Below are positions 16,141-24,752 of a DNA stretch of 64,000 nt, piece by piece (the stretch's first letter is position 1; the number at the start of each line of letters is the position of its first letter). The notes below the pieces were generated by a model that was not told the origin of the DNA, did not search any database, and was given only the letters and a program-made list of their open reading frames with translations. The DNA is taken from the NCBI GenBank assembly GCA_045120135.1, contig JBGVEN010000018.1:52764-116763 (forward strand), in the 5' to 3' direction. A program made the position numbers and the translations under genes. This DNA comes from SIG440 sp045120135. GTDB lineage: Bacteria > Bacillota > Clostridia > Monoglobales > Monoglobaceae.

Positions 16141-16980
16141 ATGCGAGAAATTGACGCTTTGATAATCACTCAAACGGTAAAAAAACTTTGTATTGAGGCG
16201 AATTGTCATTTAAGCAGAGATATTAAAGAACGGATAGAAAGCTTTTGTGAAGATGAAACATGGCCACAAGCGAAAGAAATATTGGAACGTATTATCGAAA
16301 ATTATAATATAGCCGACAACAACAATCAGCCTGTTTGTCAGGATACAGGCATTGCGTGTGTATTTCTTAAAATTGGTCAGGATATCCATATAAAAGGCGA
16401 TATTACAGAAGCGGTAAACGAGGGCGTAAGGCTAGGTTACGAAGAAGGTTACCTTAGAAAGAGCGTTGTTCGCGACCCGATTGACAGAGTAAACACCGGC
16501 GATAATACACCAGCTATGCTATATTTTGAAATTGTACCGGGAGATAAAATTGAAGTTACTGTCGCACCGAAAGGCTTTGGCAGTGAAAATATGAGCAAAA
16601 TCGCTATGCTTCGACCTTCTGATGGCTTGCAGGGCGTGAAGGATTTTATAATAAAAACTGTTGAAGAAGCCGGTCCGAATCCGTGCCCTCCTATTGTTGT
16701 GGGAGTGGGTCTAGGAGGAACATTTGATAAAGCTGCTTATCTGGCAAAAAAAGCACTTATTCGTCCTGTTGATGTTCCGAATGAGGACTTGTTCTATGCA
16801 AATCTTGAAAAAGAATTGCTTGAAGAAATAAACACCCTTGGCATTGGTCCGCAAGGTTTTGGGGGAAAGACTACGGCGCTTGCAGTGAACATCGAAAAAT
16901 ATCCTACACATATTGCGGGCTTACCTGTAGCAGTTAATATAAATTGCCATGTTACAAGGCATTGTACGGAGGTGATATAA
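16141..16980 (+). CDS. Class I fumarate hydratase, alpha subunit
   Basis: The 279-residue protein is the alpha (N-terminal) half of an oxygen-sensitive iron-sulfur hydro-lyase. Three cysteines that can hold a [4Fe-4S] cluster are seen: Cys66 in QPVCQDTG, Cys182 in NPCPPIVVG and Cys269 in INCHVTRH. Substrate-binding motifs include VNTGDNTPA and GGKTTALAV. With the beta gene it should interconvert fumarate and malate; an L-tartrate dehydratase role is possible because the families are close. The ATG at 16141 follows AGGAGA; an ATG 18 bases upstream lies before that site and is rejected. Its stop abuts the beta start. Confidence 0.9.
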   Translation: MREIDALIITQTVKKLCIEANCHLSRDIKERIESFCEDETWPQAKEILERIIENYNIADNNNQPVCQDTGIACVFLKIGQDIHIKGDITEAVNEGVRLGYEEGYLRKSVVRDPIDRVNTGDNTPAMLYFEIVPGDKIEVTVAPKGFGSENMSKIAMLRPSDGLQGVKDFIIKTVEEAGPNPCPPIVVGVGLGGTFDKAAYLAKKALIRPVDVPNEDLFYANLEKELLEEINTLGIGPQGFGGKTTALAVNIEKYPTHIAGLPVAVNINCHVTRHCTEVI

Positions 16981-17541
16981 ATGAGCATTTCTATTAAAAC
17001 GCCATTTACCCGTGAGGATGCTATGAAACTTAAAGCAGGTGATAGCTGCCTAATCTCAGGCGTAATTTATACTGCAAGAGATGCTGCGCACAAACGCCTG
17101 TGCGAACTTATTGCACAAGGCAAGGAGCTCCCGCTGGATATAAAGGACAGTATTATATACTATGTCGGTCCGACACCAGAAAAACCGGGACAGACCATAG
17201 GCTCTGCAGGACCAACAACATCGTATAGAATGGATTCTTACAGCCCTGATTTGATTGCTCTTGGTCAAACGGGAATGATTGGTAAGGGAAAAAGGGGTTG
17301 TGAAGTTATTACTGCTATGAAAAAATATGGTGCAGTATATTTTGGAGCTATCGGTGGTTGCGGAGCACTTTTGAGTCAGTGTATTAAAAAGTCAGAAATT
17401 ATCGCATACGATGACCTAGGAGCTGAAGCAATTAGAAGGCTGGAGGTGGAAGATTTTCCGGCTATAGTAATAATTGACAGTAAAGGAAAAAATCTTTATG
17501 AAACGGGCAGAAAATCCTATCTTGAATACAAAAATATGTAA
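16981..17541 (+). CDS. Class I fumarate hydratase, beta subunit
   Basis: The 186-residue protein is the beta (C-terminal, swivelling) half of class I fumarase. It shows the family segments GVIYTARDAAHKR, YYVGPTPEKPGQ, GPTTSYRMD and GAIGGCGALLS. The ATG follows the alpha stop without a gap and GGAGGTGAT lies in the alpha coding end, so translation is coupled and equimolar subunits are expected. Length matches the stand-alone beta subunits of Clostridia. Confidence 0.93.
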   Translation: MSISIKTPFTREDAMKLKAGDSCLISGVIYTARDAAHKRLCELIAQGKELPLDIKDSIIYYVGPTPEKPGQTIGSAGPTTSYRMDSYSPDLIALGQTGMIGKGKRGCEVITAMKKYGAVYFGAIGGCGALLSQCIKKSEIIAYDDLGAEAIRRLEVEDFPAIVIIDSKGKNLYETGRKSYLEYKNM

Positions 17542-17577
17542 TGCCTGTCCGTTATTGTTATAAAGGGTGTTGATAAG

Positions 17578-17676
17578 ATGACCAGAAATGGACTTGCAAC
17601 CCCGATGCAACTGATTTGTCAGAAAGATTGGGATGCAATACCGCGCGTTGAAAATATACTTAAGTATGGTGTTTAA
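17578..17676 (+). CDS. Short open frame coupled to the YeiH gene
   Basis: A 32-residue frame starting MTRNGLATPMQLICQKDWDA and ending LKYGV. It has an AGGGTG site 9 bases before the ATG and stops 2 bases before the ATG of the YeiH transporter, which lacks a good ribosome site of its own. It could be a small protein, a leader for translational coupling, or a decayed gene remnant. I do not recognise the sequence. Confidence 0.4.
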   Translation: MTRNGLATPMQLICQKDWDAIPRVENILKYGV

Positions 17677-17678
17677 AA

Positions 17679-18701
17679 ATGAAGAATGCAGTTAAAAATA
17701 TAGGAAAGATAGTACCTGGATTTTTGATGTCCGTTGTAATTGCGGTGCTTGCCAGATTTTTAGAGAGCCTGCTTCCGATACATATTATAGGAGCATCGGT
17801 TATTGCGTTGTTTATAGGTATGGCAATAAACAGTGTGTGGCGATCTCGATGGCTTGACCCTGGGCTTAAATTTACGTCAAAGAAAATTCTCAAGTTCGCC
17901 ATAGTCTTGCTTGGTGCATCGCTTAGCGTCGGTGTAATTCTTTCGGTAGGCAAGCTTTCGCTTATGGTTATGCTGTTTACGCTTTTGACCTGTTTTGGCG
18001 GAGGATATCTTGTTGGCAAGGCGCTTGGACTTAATTGGAAGTTGTCAAATCTTATTTCAGCCGGAACGGGCATCTGCGGAGGCTCGGCAATTGCGGCAAT
18101 TGCTCCGGTGATTGACGCTGAGGACAGCGATATTGCGTATGCAATGTCTGCAACATTTTTGTTCGATATGGCAATGATTGTTTTGTTCCCCATTATGGGA
18201 AGAATGATGGGGCTTTCGGATATGGCGTACGGCTTGTGGGCAGGAACTGCGGTAAATGATACTTCGAGTGTTGTTGCGGCAGGTTATGCGTATAGTGAGG
18301 CGGCAGGGGATTTTGCAACAATGGTTAAGCTGACCAGGACTCTTGCAATTATCCCGACAGTTCTTGTATTTACATTTGTTAATCTTCGCTTCAAAAGAAA
18401 AAACAATGTTACTACAGATTCAAAGAAAGTCAAGATTGGTAAGCTGTTCCCGTGGTTTATTGCAGGTTTTGTAGCGTTAGCGATTGTGAACAGCACCGGC
18501 GTTATTCCGGCAGAGATTTCGGCTGCAGCAAAGTCGGTCAGCAAATTTCTTATGGTTTCTGCATTGGCGGCAATCGGGCTTAATACAAGCTTTAAGGATA
18601 TGAAAAAATCCGGAATCAATCCTATGATACACGGTTTCGTTATCTCGGCGCTTGTTGTTATTGTTGCAATCGGTGTTGAATGGTTTATGGGCATTGTTTA
18701 A
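17679..18701 (+). CDS. YeiH family (UPF0324) transporter
   Basis: The 340-residue membrane protein has about ten helices and the family segments IGASVIALFIGMAIN, KFAIVLLGASLSVG, SAGTGICGGSAIAAIAPV and GLWAGTAVNDTSSVVAAG. YeiH proteins are annotated as putative sulfate exporters, largely because of sulfite or sulfonate contexts in some bacteria; direct proof for most members is lacking. Here it follows fumarase, so export of a dicarboxylate or another anion is also possible. The ribosome site is poor, consistent with coupling to the upstream short frame. Confidence 0.88.
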   Translation: MKNAVKNIGKIVPGFLMSVVIAVLARFLESLLPIHIIGASVIALFIGMAINSVWRSRWLDPGLKFTSKKILKFAIVLLGASLSVGVILSVGKLSLMVMLFTLLTCFGGGYLVGKALGLNWKLSNLISAGTGICGGSAIAAIAPVIDAEDSDIAYAMSATFLFDMAMIVLFPIMGRMMGLSDMAYGLWAGTAVNDTSSVVAAGYAYSEAAGDFATMVKLTRTLAIIPTVLVFTFVNLRFKRKNNVTTDSKKVKIGKLFPWFIAGFVALAIVNSTGVIPAEISAAAKSVSKFLMVSALAAIGLNTSFKDMKKSGINPMIHGFVISALVVIVAIGVEWFMGIV

Positions 18702-18717
18702 AGAAGTGGAGGACTAA

Positions 18718-19596
18718 ATGCAAAACATAAAATTAAACGAAGAATGTATAAACTGTATAATCAGTAAATACTTAAAGGATTATCCCGAAGACGCAGGATA
18801 TGAGGCTCGGCTTAGTTATATCCAGGGCGTGCTAAAAATTCTGGCAGAGGCGAAGATAACCGAAAGTGCACCGGAGCTTGTTGAAAAGGTTTCACTTCTG
18901 CGTGAGAAAATCTTTGGTGCACAAAATGATTTTTCAGAGATAAAAAAGCACTTCAACAGTCTTGTTATGTCCCTTGAAGATGAGATTTACGAAAAAATTC
19001 AAGCCGGCAGCGATATTGTTAAAACTGCACTTAAATACTCAATGATGGGTAATTATATTGATTTTGGTGTAGTGGAAAATGTAGACGAGCAGAAACTAAT
19101 GGAGTTTCTTGATAAAGCTCCGGAAATTTACATAAACGAGGCTGAATTTAAACAGTTTGAAAAGGAACTTGAAAACGCACAGAAACTGGTGTTTCTAACA
19201 GACAACTGCGGTGAGGTGGTTTTAGATAAACTTCTTATTAAAGCAATACGCAATCGGTTTCCGGACTTGAATGTTGAGATTATAGTTAGAGGACTTCCCG
19301 TGCTGAATGATGCAACAATGGAAGATGCAAAGCAGGTAAGACTTGTGGACATAGCAAGCGTTTCGGACAACGGGACTGCAATTGCCGGAACCTGCCTTGA
19401 CAGAATTTCTCCCAAGGCACGGCAAAAGATTGACGAGGCAGATTTGATACTTGCAAAGGGACAGGGCAACTTTGAAACCCTGAGATTTTGCAAAATGAAT
19501 GTTTATTATGCATTTATGTGTAAGTGTAAAATGTTTGCAGATAAGTTTGGCGTTCCACAATATACCGGAATGTTCATAAACGATTTACGAATATAA
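18718..19596 (+). CDS. DUF89 / ARMT1-like damage-control phosphatase
   Basis: The 292-residue protein belongs to DUF89 of the short prokaryotic type. The N-terminal CINCIIS carries the CxxC pair of that subgroup. The metal-binding motifs are LTDNCGEVVLDKLL, RGLPVLNDATMEDA and LILAKGQGNFET, with the Asp, Asn and Asp expected to hold a divalent cation. Family members act as metal-dependent phosphatases on harmful phosphometabolites. It begins 17 bases after the YeiH gene, after GTGGAGGA, so it belongs to the same operon as fumarase. Confidence 0.88.
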   Translation: MQNIKLNEECINCIISKYLKDYPEDAGYEARLSYIQGVLKILAEAKITESAPELVEKVSLLREKIFGAQNDFSEIKKHFNSLVMSLEDEIYEKIQAGSDIVKTALKYSMMGNYIDFGVVENVDEQKLMEFLDKAPEIYINEAEFKQFEKELENAQKLVFLTDNCGEVVLDKLLIKAIRNRFPDLNVEIIVRGLPVLNDATMEDAKQVRLVDIASVSDNGTAIAGTCLDRISPKARQKIDEADLILAKGQGNFETLRFCKMNVYYAFMCKCKMFADKFGVPQYTGMFINDLRI

Positions 19597-19688
19597 AAAA
19601 TGGTGGCGAAAAACGCCGGTATATTTTGTGAAATTGTTTTCGTCGGCGTGCTGGTGTACGGTAGAGAATAATTTCGCAAAAAGCAAGC

Positions 19689-19727
19689 AATGGTGCGGTT
19701 TTCTCAATGAGAACCGCACCATTTTTT
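19689..19727 (+). terminator. Terminator after the DUF89 gene
   Basis: AATGGTGCGGTT (19689-19700) pairs with AACCGCACCATT (19712-19723), the loop itself pairing CTCA/TGAG, then TTTT. It separates converging transcripts; the bases at 19597-19688 and 19728-19801 hold no gene. Confidence 0.9.
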
Positions 19728-19801
19728 GTGCTCCGGTATGTCATAAATGCCATACCTTATATTTATTTTAATTTAATTTGCTTGCGGTAGACCAAGTTTT
19801 T

Positions 19802-20218
19802 TTATCTCCGCCTTTGCTTTTTAGTATTGATACCGGTAATGCCGCCAACACCGCCGCAAAGTATACCAATAATAAGTGCGGTTAAAAATTCCATTCCCAA
19901 GGTCGCGGATTTGGAGATAATGTTTCCTGCAAGGCATAAAATCAGGCAATAGATTATTCCGCAGCCTGCGCCGACGAAGATTCCTTTGCTTCCGGCATTT
20001 CTGCCGGCAAGAAAACCGGAAAGAGCCGTGCCAAAGGCTGTTATTATATTTGCCAGAATGCTGATGCCTTGATTTGAATATGCCTGAAAGTTTGCAAGCA
20101 ATGCTGCAGGGAAAAGAAGTATAACAGACACTATGTACGAGATGGCAACAGCCTTTAGCATAAATAAAAATTGATTCAAAGGACCCAACGTCGGTGTGTT
20201 CTGAACTGGTTTAGACAA
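19802..20218 (-). CDS. TIGR04086 family membrane protein
   Basis: The 138-residue protein has four predicted helices with glycine-rich helix starts (GTALSGFLAGRNAGSKG, IGILCGGVGGITG), matching the YrzE-like TIGR04086 membrane family often found beside yajC in Clostridia. Function is unknown. Translation starts at TTG (20218) with AAGGGGGT 7 bases upstream; that ribosome site lies in the 3' arm of an intercistronic hairpin, so its access may depend on RNA folding. Confidence 0.78.
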   Translation of the reverse strand: MSKPVQNTPTLGPLNQFLFMLKAVAISYIVSVILLFPAALLANFQAYSNQGISILANIITAFGTALSGFLAGRNAGSKGIFVGAGCGIIYCLILCLAGNIISKSATLGMEFLTALIIGILCGGVGGITGINTKKQRRR

Positions 20219-20222
20219 AAAA

Positions 20223-20274
20223 ATACCCCCTTCATATTTATCTGTTGTAAATATATGAAAGGGGAAGGGGGTAT
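20223..20274 (-). terminator. Hairpin between yajC and the TIGR04086 gene, overlapping its ribosome site
   Basis: On the minus strand ATACCCCCTT (20274-20265) pairs with AAGGGGGTAT (20232-20223), with an inner TTCATAT/ATATGAA pairing, followed by seven T residues. It is a good rho-independent terminator for yajC, and its 3' arm and T run form the ribosome site and TTG start region of the next gene. Confidence 0.75.
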
Positions 20275-20284
20275 ATTACCTTAG

Positions 20285-20662
20285 TTATTCAGCAATTTCT
20301 GTTTCTTCACCGGGAATGGGAGTAGCCTTTGCTTCGTCACCACGCTTTAAGAAACGGCTAACTGCGCTGCGGTCAACGGTAATGTATGATTTGTTCTGAC
20401 CAAGACCTGATTCAAGAACAAAGAGGTCGTCTTTGATTCTTACAATTTTACCGTGAATTCCGCCGATAGTAGCAACCTCGTCATTAACCTTGAGTGATGC
20501 AAGCATCTCGCGAAGTTCTTTTTCCTTTTTCTTCTGAGGTCTTATAAGAATGAAGTAGAAAACAACAAACATAAGAACCAACATAATAAGTGATGGTGCC
20601 ATTGCTGCAAAGCCTGCTTCGGGAGCTGCACCCGGAGCTGCTGCAAAAACATTAGTAAACAT
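20285..20662 (-). CDS. yajC: Preprotein translocase subunit YajC
   Basis: The 125-residue protein has one N-terminal transmembrane helix (about 22-42: SLIMLVLMFVVFYFILI), the conserved RPQKKKEKE border and the beta-domain motif VNDEVATIGGIHGKIV. YajC associates with SecDF at the translocon. Its place downstream of tgt is conserved in many bacteria, though here it has its own promoter. The ATG at 20662 has AGGAGG 7 bases upstream. Confidence 0.95.
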   Translation of the reverse strand: MFTNVFAAAPGAAPEAGFAAMAPSLIMLVLMFVVFYFILIRPQKKKEKELREMLASLKVNDEVATIGGIHGKIVRIKDDLFVLESGLGQNKSYITVDRSAVSRFLKRGDEAKATPIPGEETEIAE

Positions 20663-20702
20663 TTTGTGTTACCTCCTAAGTGTTTTTAATTGATATAATG
20701 GT

Positions 20703-20731
20703 ATTATATCCTTTATTTCCACAATTTGCAA
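20703..20731 (-). promoter_or_regulatory. Promoter of yajC
   Basis: Minus strand TTGCAA (20731-20726), 17 bases, TATAAT (20708-20703), 40 bases before the yajC start. Confidence 0.78.
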
Positions 20732-20768
20732 GCATATTTTAAAATATTCACAAATTGTTTAAGATGCT

Positions 20769-21899
20769 TTATATCCTTTGCGACAATTTCCCGATATTTT
20801 CGAGCCTAAACGCATCAAAACGGTCATCTTCAATTGCTTTGCGTATATCGGATGCCAGATTATTGTAAAAATGTAGATTGTGTATAACCGCAAGTCTAAG
20901 TGCCAGAATTTCGTTTGCCTTGAAAAGGTGACGGAGATATCCTTTGGAAAAATTGCGACAGGTGTGGCAGGTGCAGTTGGGGTCAAGAGGAGTGTCATCA
21001 CGCTCATACTTGGCGTTGTTAATGTTCACAATACCCTGAGAGGTGAAAAGAGTTCCGTGACGGGCGTTACGGCTGGGCATAACGCAGTCAAAAAAGTCAA
21101 CACCGCGGTATACTGCTTCAATAATGTTTTCGGGTGTACCAACCCCCATAAGGTATCTGGGCTTGTTGCTAGGTGCAAAAGGCTCAACCGCCTCGATTAT
21201 ATCATACATAACCTCGGCTGGTTCGCCAACTGCAAGACCGCCGATTGCATAACCGTCAAGGTCGAGATCTGCAATCTGTTTCATATTCTCAACTCTTAAA
21301 TCAGTGTAGGTACTGCCTTGATTGATTGCAAAAAGCATCTGGTGAGGATTGATGGTGTCCTCCAATGAATTAAGCCGCTGCATTTCTGCCTTGCAACGCT
21401 TAAGCCAGCGTACCGTCATTTCAGACGAAGCTTTGGCGTAATCTTTTTCGCAGGGGTTTTCCACGCACTCGTCAAAAGCCATAGCTATTGTAGATGCAAG
21501 ATTGGACTGAATTTGCATACTTTCCTCAGGACCCATAAAGATTTTGCGTCCGTCTATATGTGATGCAAAATAAACGCCCTCCTCTTTGATTTTGCGAAGC
21601 TTTGCAAGCGAGAATACCTGAAAGCCGCCGCTGTCGGTTAGGATTGGTCTGTCCCAGTTCATAAATTTGTGAAGTCCACCAAGCGATTTAACAACCTCGT
21701 CACCGGGGCGCAGGTGGAGGTGGTAAGTGTTTGAAAGCTCAACCTGACATCCAATCTGCTTAAGGTCAAAAGCATCAAGTCCGCCCTTTATTGCCGCCGC
21801 TGTGCCCACATTCATAAATACAGGGGTCTGTATTACCCCGTGAACAGTGTGAAATTCGCCGCGACGGGCGTTTCTGTCCTTTTTTATCAATTTAAACAT
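20769..21899 (-). CDS. tgt: tRNA-guanine transglycosylase
   Basis: Tgt exchanges the wobble guanine of GUN tRNAs for preQ1 in queuosine synthesis. The 376-residue protein shows ILTDSGGFQVFSL with the active-site Asp89, the second catalytic segment CVMPSRNARHG, and the zinc site CTCHTCRNF ... H. Length matches the bacterial enzyme. It lies 14 bases after queA, the next enzyme of the pathway, and both are co-transcribed on the minus strand. Confidence 0.97.
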   Translation of the reverse strand: MFKLIKKDRNARRGEFHTVHGVIQTPVFMNVGTAAAIKGGLDAFDLKQIGCQVELSNTYHLHLRPGDEVVKSLGGLHKFMNWDRPILTDSGGFQVFSLAKLRKIKEEGVYFASHIDGRKIFMGPEESMQIQSNLASTIAMAFDECVENPCEKDYAKASSEMTVRWLKRCKAEMQRLNSLEDTINPHQMLFAINQGSTYTDLRVENMKQIADLDLDGYAIGGLAVGEPAEVMYDIIEAVEPFAPSNKPRYLMGVGTPENIIEAVYRGVDFFDCVMPSRNARHGTLFTSQGIVNINNAKYERDDTPLDPNCTCHTCRNFSKGYLRHLFKANEILALRLAVIHNLHFYNNLASDIRKAIEDDRFDAFRLENIGKLSQRI

Positions 21900-21913
21900 A
21901 ATATTCTGCCTTT

Positions 21914-22939
21914 CTACAAAATCAGCATAGCATCACCGAAGCTGAAAAACCTGTATTTTTCGGATATAGCCTCGCTGTATGCCTTCATTATTGAGTCACG
22001 GTCATAAAGTGCCGAAATCAGCATAAGAAGTGTGGATTCCGGCAGGTGAAAGTTGGTAATAAGAGAGTCCACAGTTTTAAACTTGTACCCCGGGTAGATG
22101 AAAATAGATGTATCACCGCAACCGGCAACCACTGTGCCGTCAGGGTTTGAGCTGCTTTCCAGAGTTCTTACCGAGGTTGTTCCGACGCAGAATATTCTGC
22201 CGCCGGATTTACGAGTGTTGTTGATAAGTTCTGCAGTTTCGGGTGAAATCTCGTAATACTCGGAGTGCATTTTGTGGTCTTCTATTTTATCAACCGATAC
22301 GGGGCGAAAAGTTCCAAGTCCTACATGAAGTGTAACAAATGCGGTGTTTATGCCCTTTTTGCGTAATTTTTCGAGTAGCTCGTCGGTGAAATGAAGTCCT
22401 GCAGTTGGTGCTGCGGCAGACCCTTCAATTTTGGAGTAAACTGTCTGATAACGGTCCTTGTCTTCAAGTTTTTCCTTGATATAGGGGGGGAGAGGCATTT
22501 CGCCAAGCTTGTCTAAGATTTCTTCCCAGACTCCGTTAAACTCAAAACGGACAATGCGGTTTCCGTCGTCCCGAACTTCAATGACCTCGGCTTTTAATAG
22601 TCCGTCACCAAAAACAAAACGACTGCCGACCTTTGCCTTTTTGCCGGGACGCAGAATAACCTCCCAGGTGCAAAGGTCAATACGCTTAAGCAGCAAAAAC
22701 TCAATTTTGCCGCCACTGTTTTCCTTAACTCCGTAAAGTCGGGCGGGGATAACACGAGTGTTGTTCATAACAAGACAGTCACCCTCGTTTAGGTAATCTG
22801 CAATATCGTAAAAGTGCTTATGATGAATTTCGCCGGTCTTGCGGTCAAGAACCATCAGCCTAGATGCTGTTCTGTCCTTAAGGGGTGTTTGTGCAATCAG
22901 TTCCTCCGGCAGGTCGTAGTAAAAGTCTTTTATATCCAA
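21914..22939 (-). CDS. queA: S-adenosylmethionine:tRNA ribosyltransferase-isomerase
   Basis: QueA transfers and rearranges the ribosyl part of SAM onto preQ1 in tRNA to give epoxyqueuosine. The 341-residue protein has the start FYYDLPEELIAQTPL, the MNNTRVIPARL segment, the APTAGLHFT motif and the late TNFHLPESTLLMLISA. The start is TTG at 22939 (MDIKDFYYDLPE), 12 bases after GAAAGG; no nearby ATG fits the family N-terminus. It heads the queA-tgt pair after the SpoIID/LytB gene. Confidence 0.96.
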   Translation of the reverse strand: MDIKDFYYDLPEELIAQTPLKDRTASRLMVLDRKTGEIHHKHFYDIADYLNEGDCLVMNNTRVIPARLYGVKENSGGKIEFLLLKRIDLCTWEVILRPGKKAKVGSRFVFGDGLLKAEVIEVRDDGNRIVRFEFNGVWEEILDKLGEMPLPPYIKEKLEDKDRYQTVYSKIEGSAAAPTAGLHFTDELLEKLRKKGINTAFVTLHVGLGTFRPVSVDKIEDHKMHSEYYEISPETAELINNTRKSGGRIFCVGTTSVRTLESSSNPDGTVVAGCGDTSIFIYPGYKFKTVDSLITNFHLPESTLLMLISALYDRDSIMKAYSEAISEKYRFFSFGDAMLIL

Positions 22940-22967
22940 AATAAATTCTTACCTTTCAGATTAATTT

Positions 22968-24575
22968 TTAGTATGCCAATTCAAGATGTGTTCCGGTGTA
23001 GTAATGGGTGAGTATCTCATCAAAGCTGAAACCTGCATCCGCCATACCCTTTGCACCGTACTGGCTCATACCGACACCGTGTCCCCAACCCTCACCGCTG
23101 AAGGTGTATGTGTTTGAATCGCCGGCAGTCTGAGTTGTTTTGTACTGCTTCTTTGTTTTACCGTTTGTAACGGAGCAATTATCGGTTACAGCTTTTATGG
23201 ATTTGTCGCCGGAAAGCACCGAAACTGAATTAAGGGTTAAAGCCGAAGTCTTGTTGCTGCCGTTGGTAATATACACGATCGGCTTGACTGTTTGTCCACC
23301 CTTTTCTACGGTATAACGCTGGCTGTATGTAACCTCGCTGAATATACTGCGGCAGCTTTCCCGCTCAAAGACTTTTTCGCCGCCCGTGCCCCGAACCATA
23401 AGCTTTAAAACTCCGCCGGCAGGTGTGCGTTCAATAACCTTAATTTCGATTACATCACCGATATTATAGCCTTTTGCATTCATAATCTCGGTAGCCCGCT
23501 GTGCGGTAAGAGTCTTTGTCCATTTGCCGTTATATATATTTTCGGTGTCCTCATAGGGGTTTTCAACACTTACAAGGTAGGGGAACTTTGACCCCCATAC
23601 ATTTTCAACGCTTTCGGTTCGTGCGCCCATTGATGATGAGTATACAGCCTGAACAAGCTTGTCTTCGTAGAACAAAAGCATTCCACGGGTTTCGTCAACT
23701 GCGGTATGAACACTTTCGGACTGGTCGGCATCGGTGGAGTATGCCTGACAGCATACTGTACGGCATACATCAAAGCTGTATTGCTTGTGATAGTTAATTC
23801 TGCCGAGTGCAAAATTTCTTGCACAAACTGCCTGAGCCTTGAGTGCTTCAACATTCCACGAAGATGACATTTCACGGCAGACTACGCTGTAAAGGTAGGA
23901 TTCAACTGGTACAATATTTGTGACCGTCATAGCGGAGTCGGCATTTTTGCGACATTCAAAACCACCACGATATGTTCCTTTTGCCGAGCCGGAGATTTTA
24001 AGCAGGGCATCAGGATTTTCATAATCCTTGCTGTAAATTCCAAGACCATTTGTGTTATCATCCAATACAAACAAAATTTTTTTTGTTGCCGGCTCAATTG
24101 CACGTATTGCTTTTGCTGAAACTTCAACCGGTGTTCCCTTAATGGCAAGGTTTTCTGCTGCCCAAATCGCATCATTACTGTTTTGATAGTTGCCTCCAAG
24201 AACGCAGTATTCAGAGTTTATATATCCAATAAATACATCCATTCCTGCATCAATCAAATCGTTAGCAGCACCTAATGCATCGTCGGAATTTTGATGAGAG
24301 GAATACAACACATGGTGTGCCGGTGCGGACTCGGTGGTATTAGGCTCAATAACGACAGCACCGGCTTCGGATAAAATTACCGGAGTAAAATCTCGGTCAG
24401 CCACAACACCGGCATAAATGCCGTTGCCGCTTTCAACAGTAAGTGAGCTGACGGCTCCTGAGCCGTAGTATATACCGACACGAAGAGTGTCCTCGTAGTC
24501 TGCGGCAAATGCCTGTCCGTAAATCAGGGACAGAAGAAGTATTACAGTTATCAATGGTTTTATATACATTTTCAT
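22968..24575 (-). CDS. SpoIID/LytB domain protein
   Basis: The 535-residue exported protein has a signal peptide (cleavage near AFA-AD), an N-terminal region of about 200 residues with two SPOR-like repeats (SSHQNSDDALGAANDL and NYQNSNDAIWAAENL), and a SpoIID/LytB domain (about 225-440: VPVESYLYSVVCREMSSSWN, EALKAQAVCARNFA, YSSSMGARTE) with the final GWGHGVGMSQYGAKGMA. SpoIID proteins cleave glycan strands during engulfment; LytB-type members enhance amidases. The presence of a signal peptide and the non-sporulation context leave either open. The ATG at 24575 is chosen because the ATG at 24587 overlaps AAGGATG. It ends 28 bases before queA. Confidence 0.86.
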   Translation of the reverse strand: MKMYIKPLITVILLLSLIYGQAFAADYEDTLRVGIYYGSGAVSSLTVESGNGIYAGVVADRDFTPVILSEAGAVVIEPNTTESAPAHHVLYSSHQNSDDALGAANDLIDAGMDVFIGYINSEYCVLGGNYQNSNDAIWAAENLAIKGTPVEVSAKAIRAIEPATKKILFVLDDNTNGLGIYSKDYENPDALLKISGSAKGTYRGGFECRKNADSAMTVTNIVPVESYLYSVVCREMSSSWNVEALKAQAVCARNFALGRINYHKQYSFDVCRTVCCQAYSTDADQSESVHTAVDETRGMLLFYEDKLVQAVYSSSMGARTESVENVWGSKFPYLVSVENPYEDTENIYNGKWTKTLTAQRATEIMNAKGYNIGDVIEIKVIERTPAGGVLKLMVRGTGGEKVFERESCRSIFSEVTYSQRYTVEKGGQTVKPIVYITNGSNKTSALTLNSVSVLSGDKSIKAVTDNCSVTNGKTKKQYKTTQTAGDSNTYTFSGEGWGHGVGMSQYGAKGMADAGFSFDEILTHYYTGTHLELAY

Positions 24576-24684
24576 AATGGAAATCATCCTTAGGTAAAAT
24601 TAAAATTTTCCTCATTACTAAAAATTCGACAAAAAAACCCTGAAATCCTTTGAATAAATGTTAAAATTGTGTTACAAAAAATAA

Positions 24685-24713
24685 TTGACATTCAAAGAGG
24701 TATGACATATAAT
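24685..24713 (+). promoter_or_regulatory. Consensus promoter of the asd-dap operon
   Basis: TTGACA (24685-24690), 17 bases, TATAAT (24708-24713), 39 bases before asd. No lysine riboswitch fold is evident in so short a leader. Confidence 0.88.
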
Positions 24714-24752
24714 GTTTAAGTAGAAGAAAATACATATCAGGAGGACAAAATA

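Noticed and set aside
24588..24752. A lysine riboswitch before asd
   Set aside because: The consensus promoter lies only 39 bases before asd, leaving no room for the aptamer.
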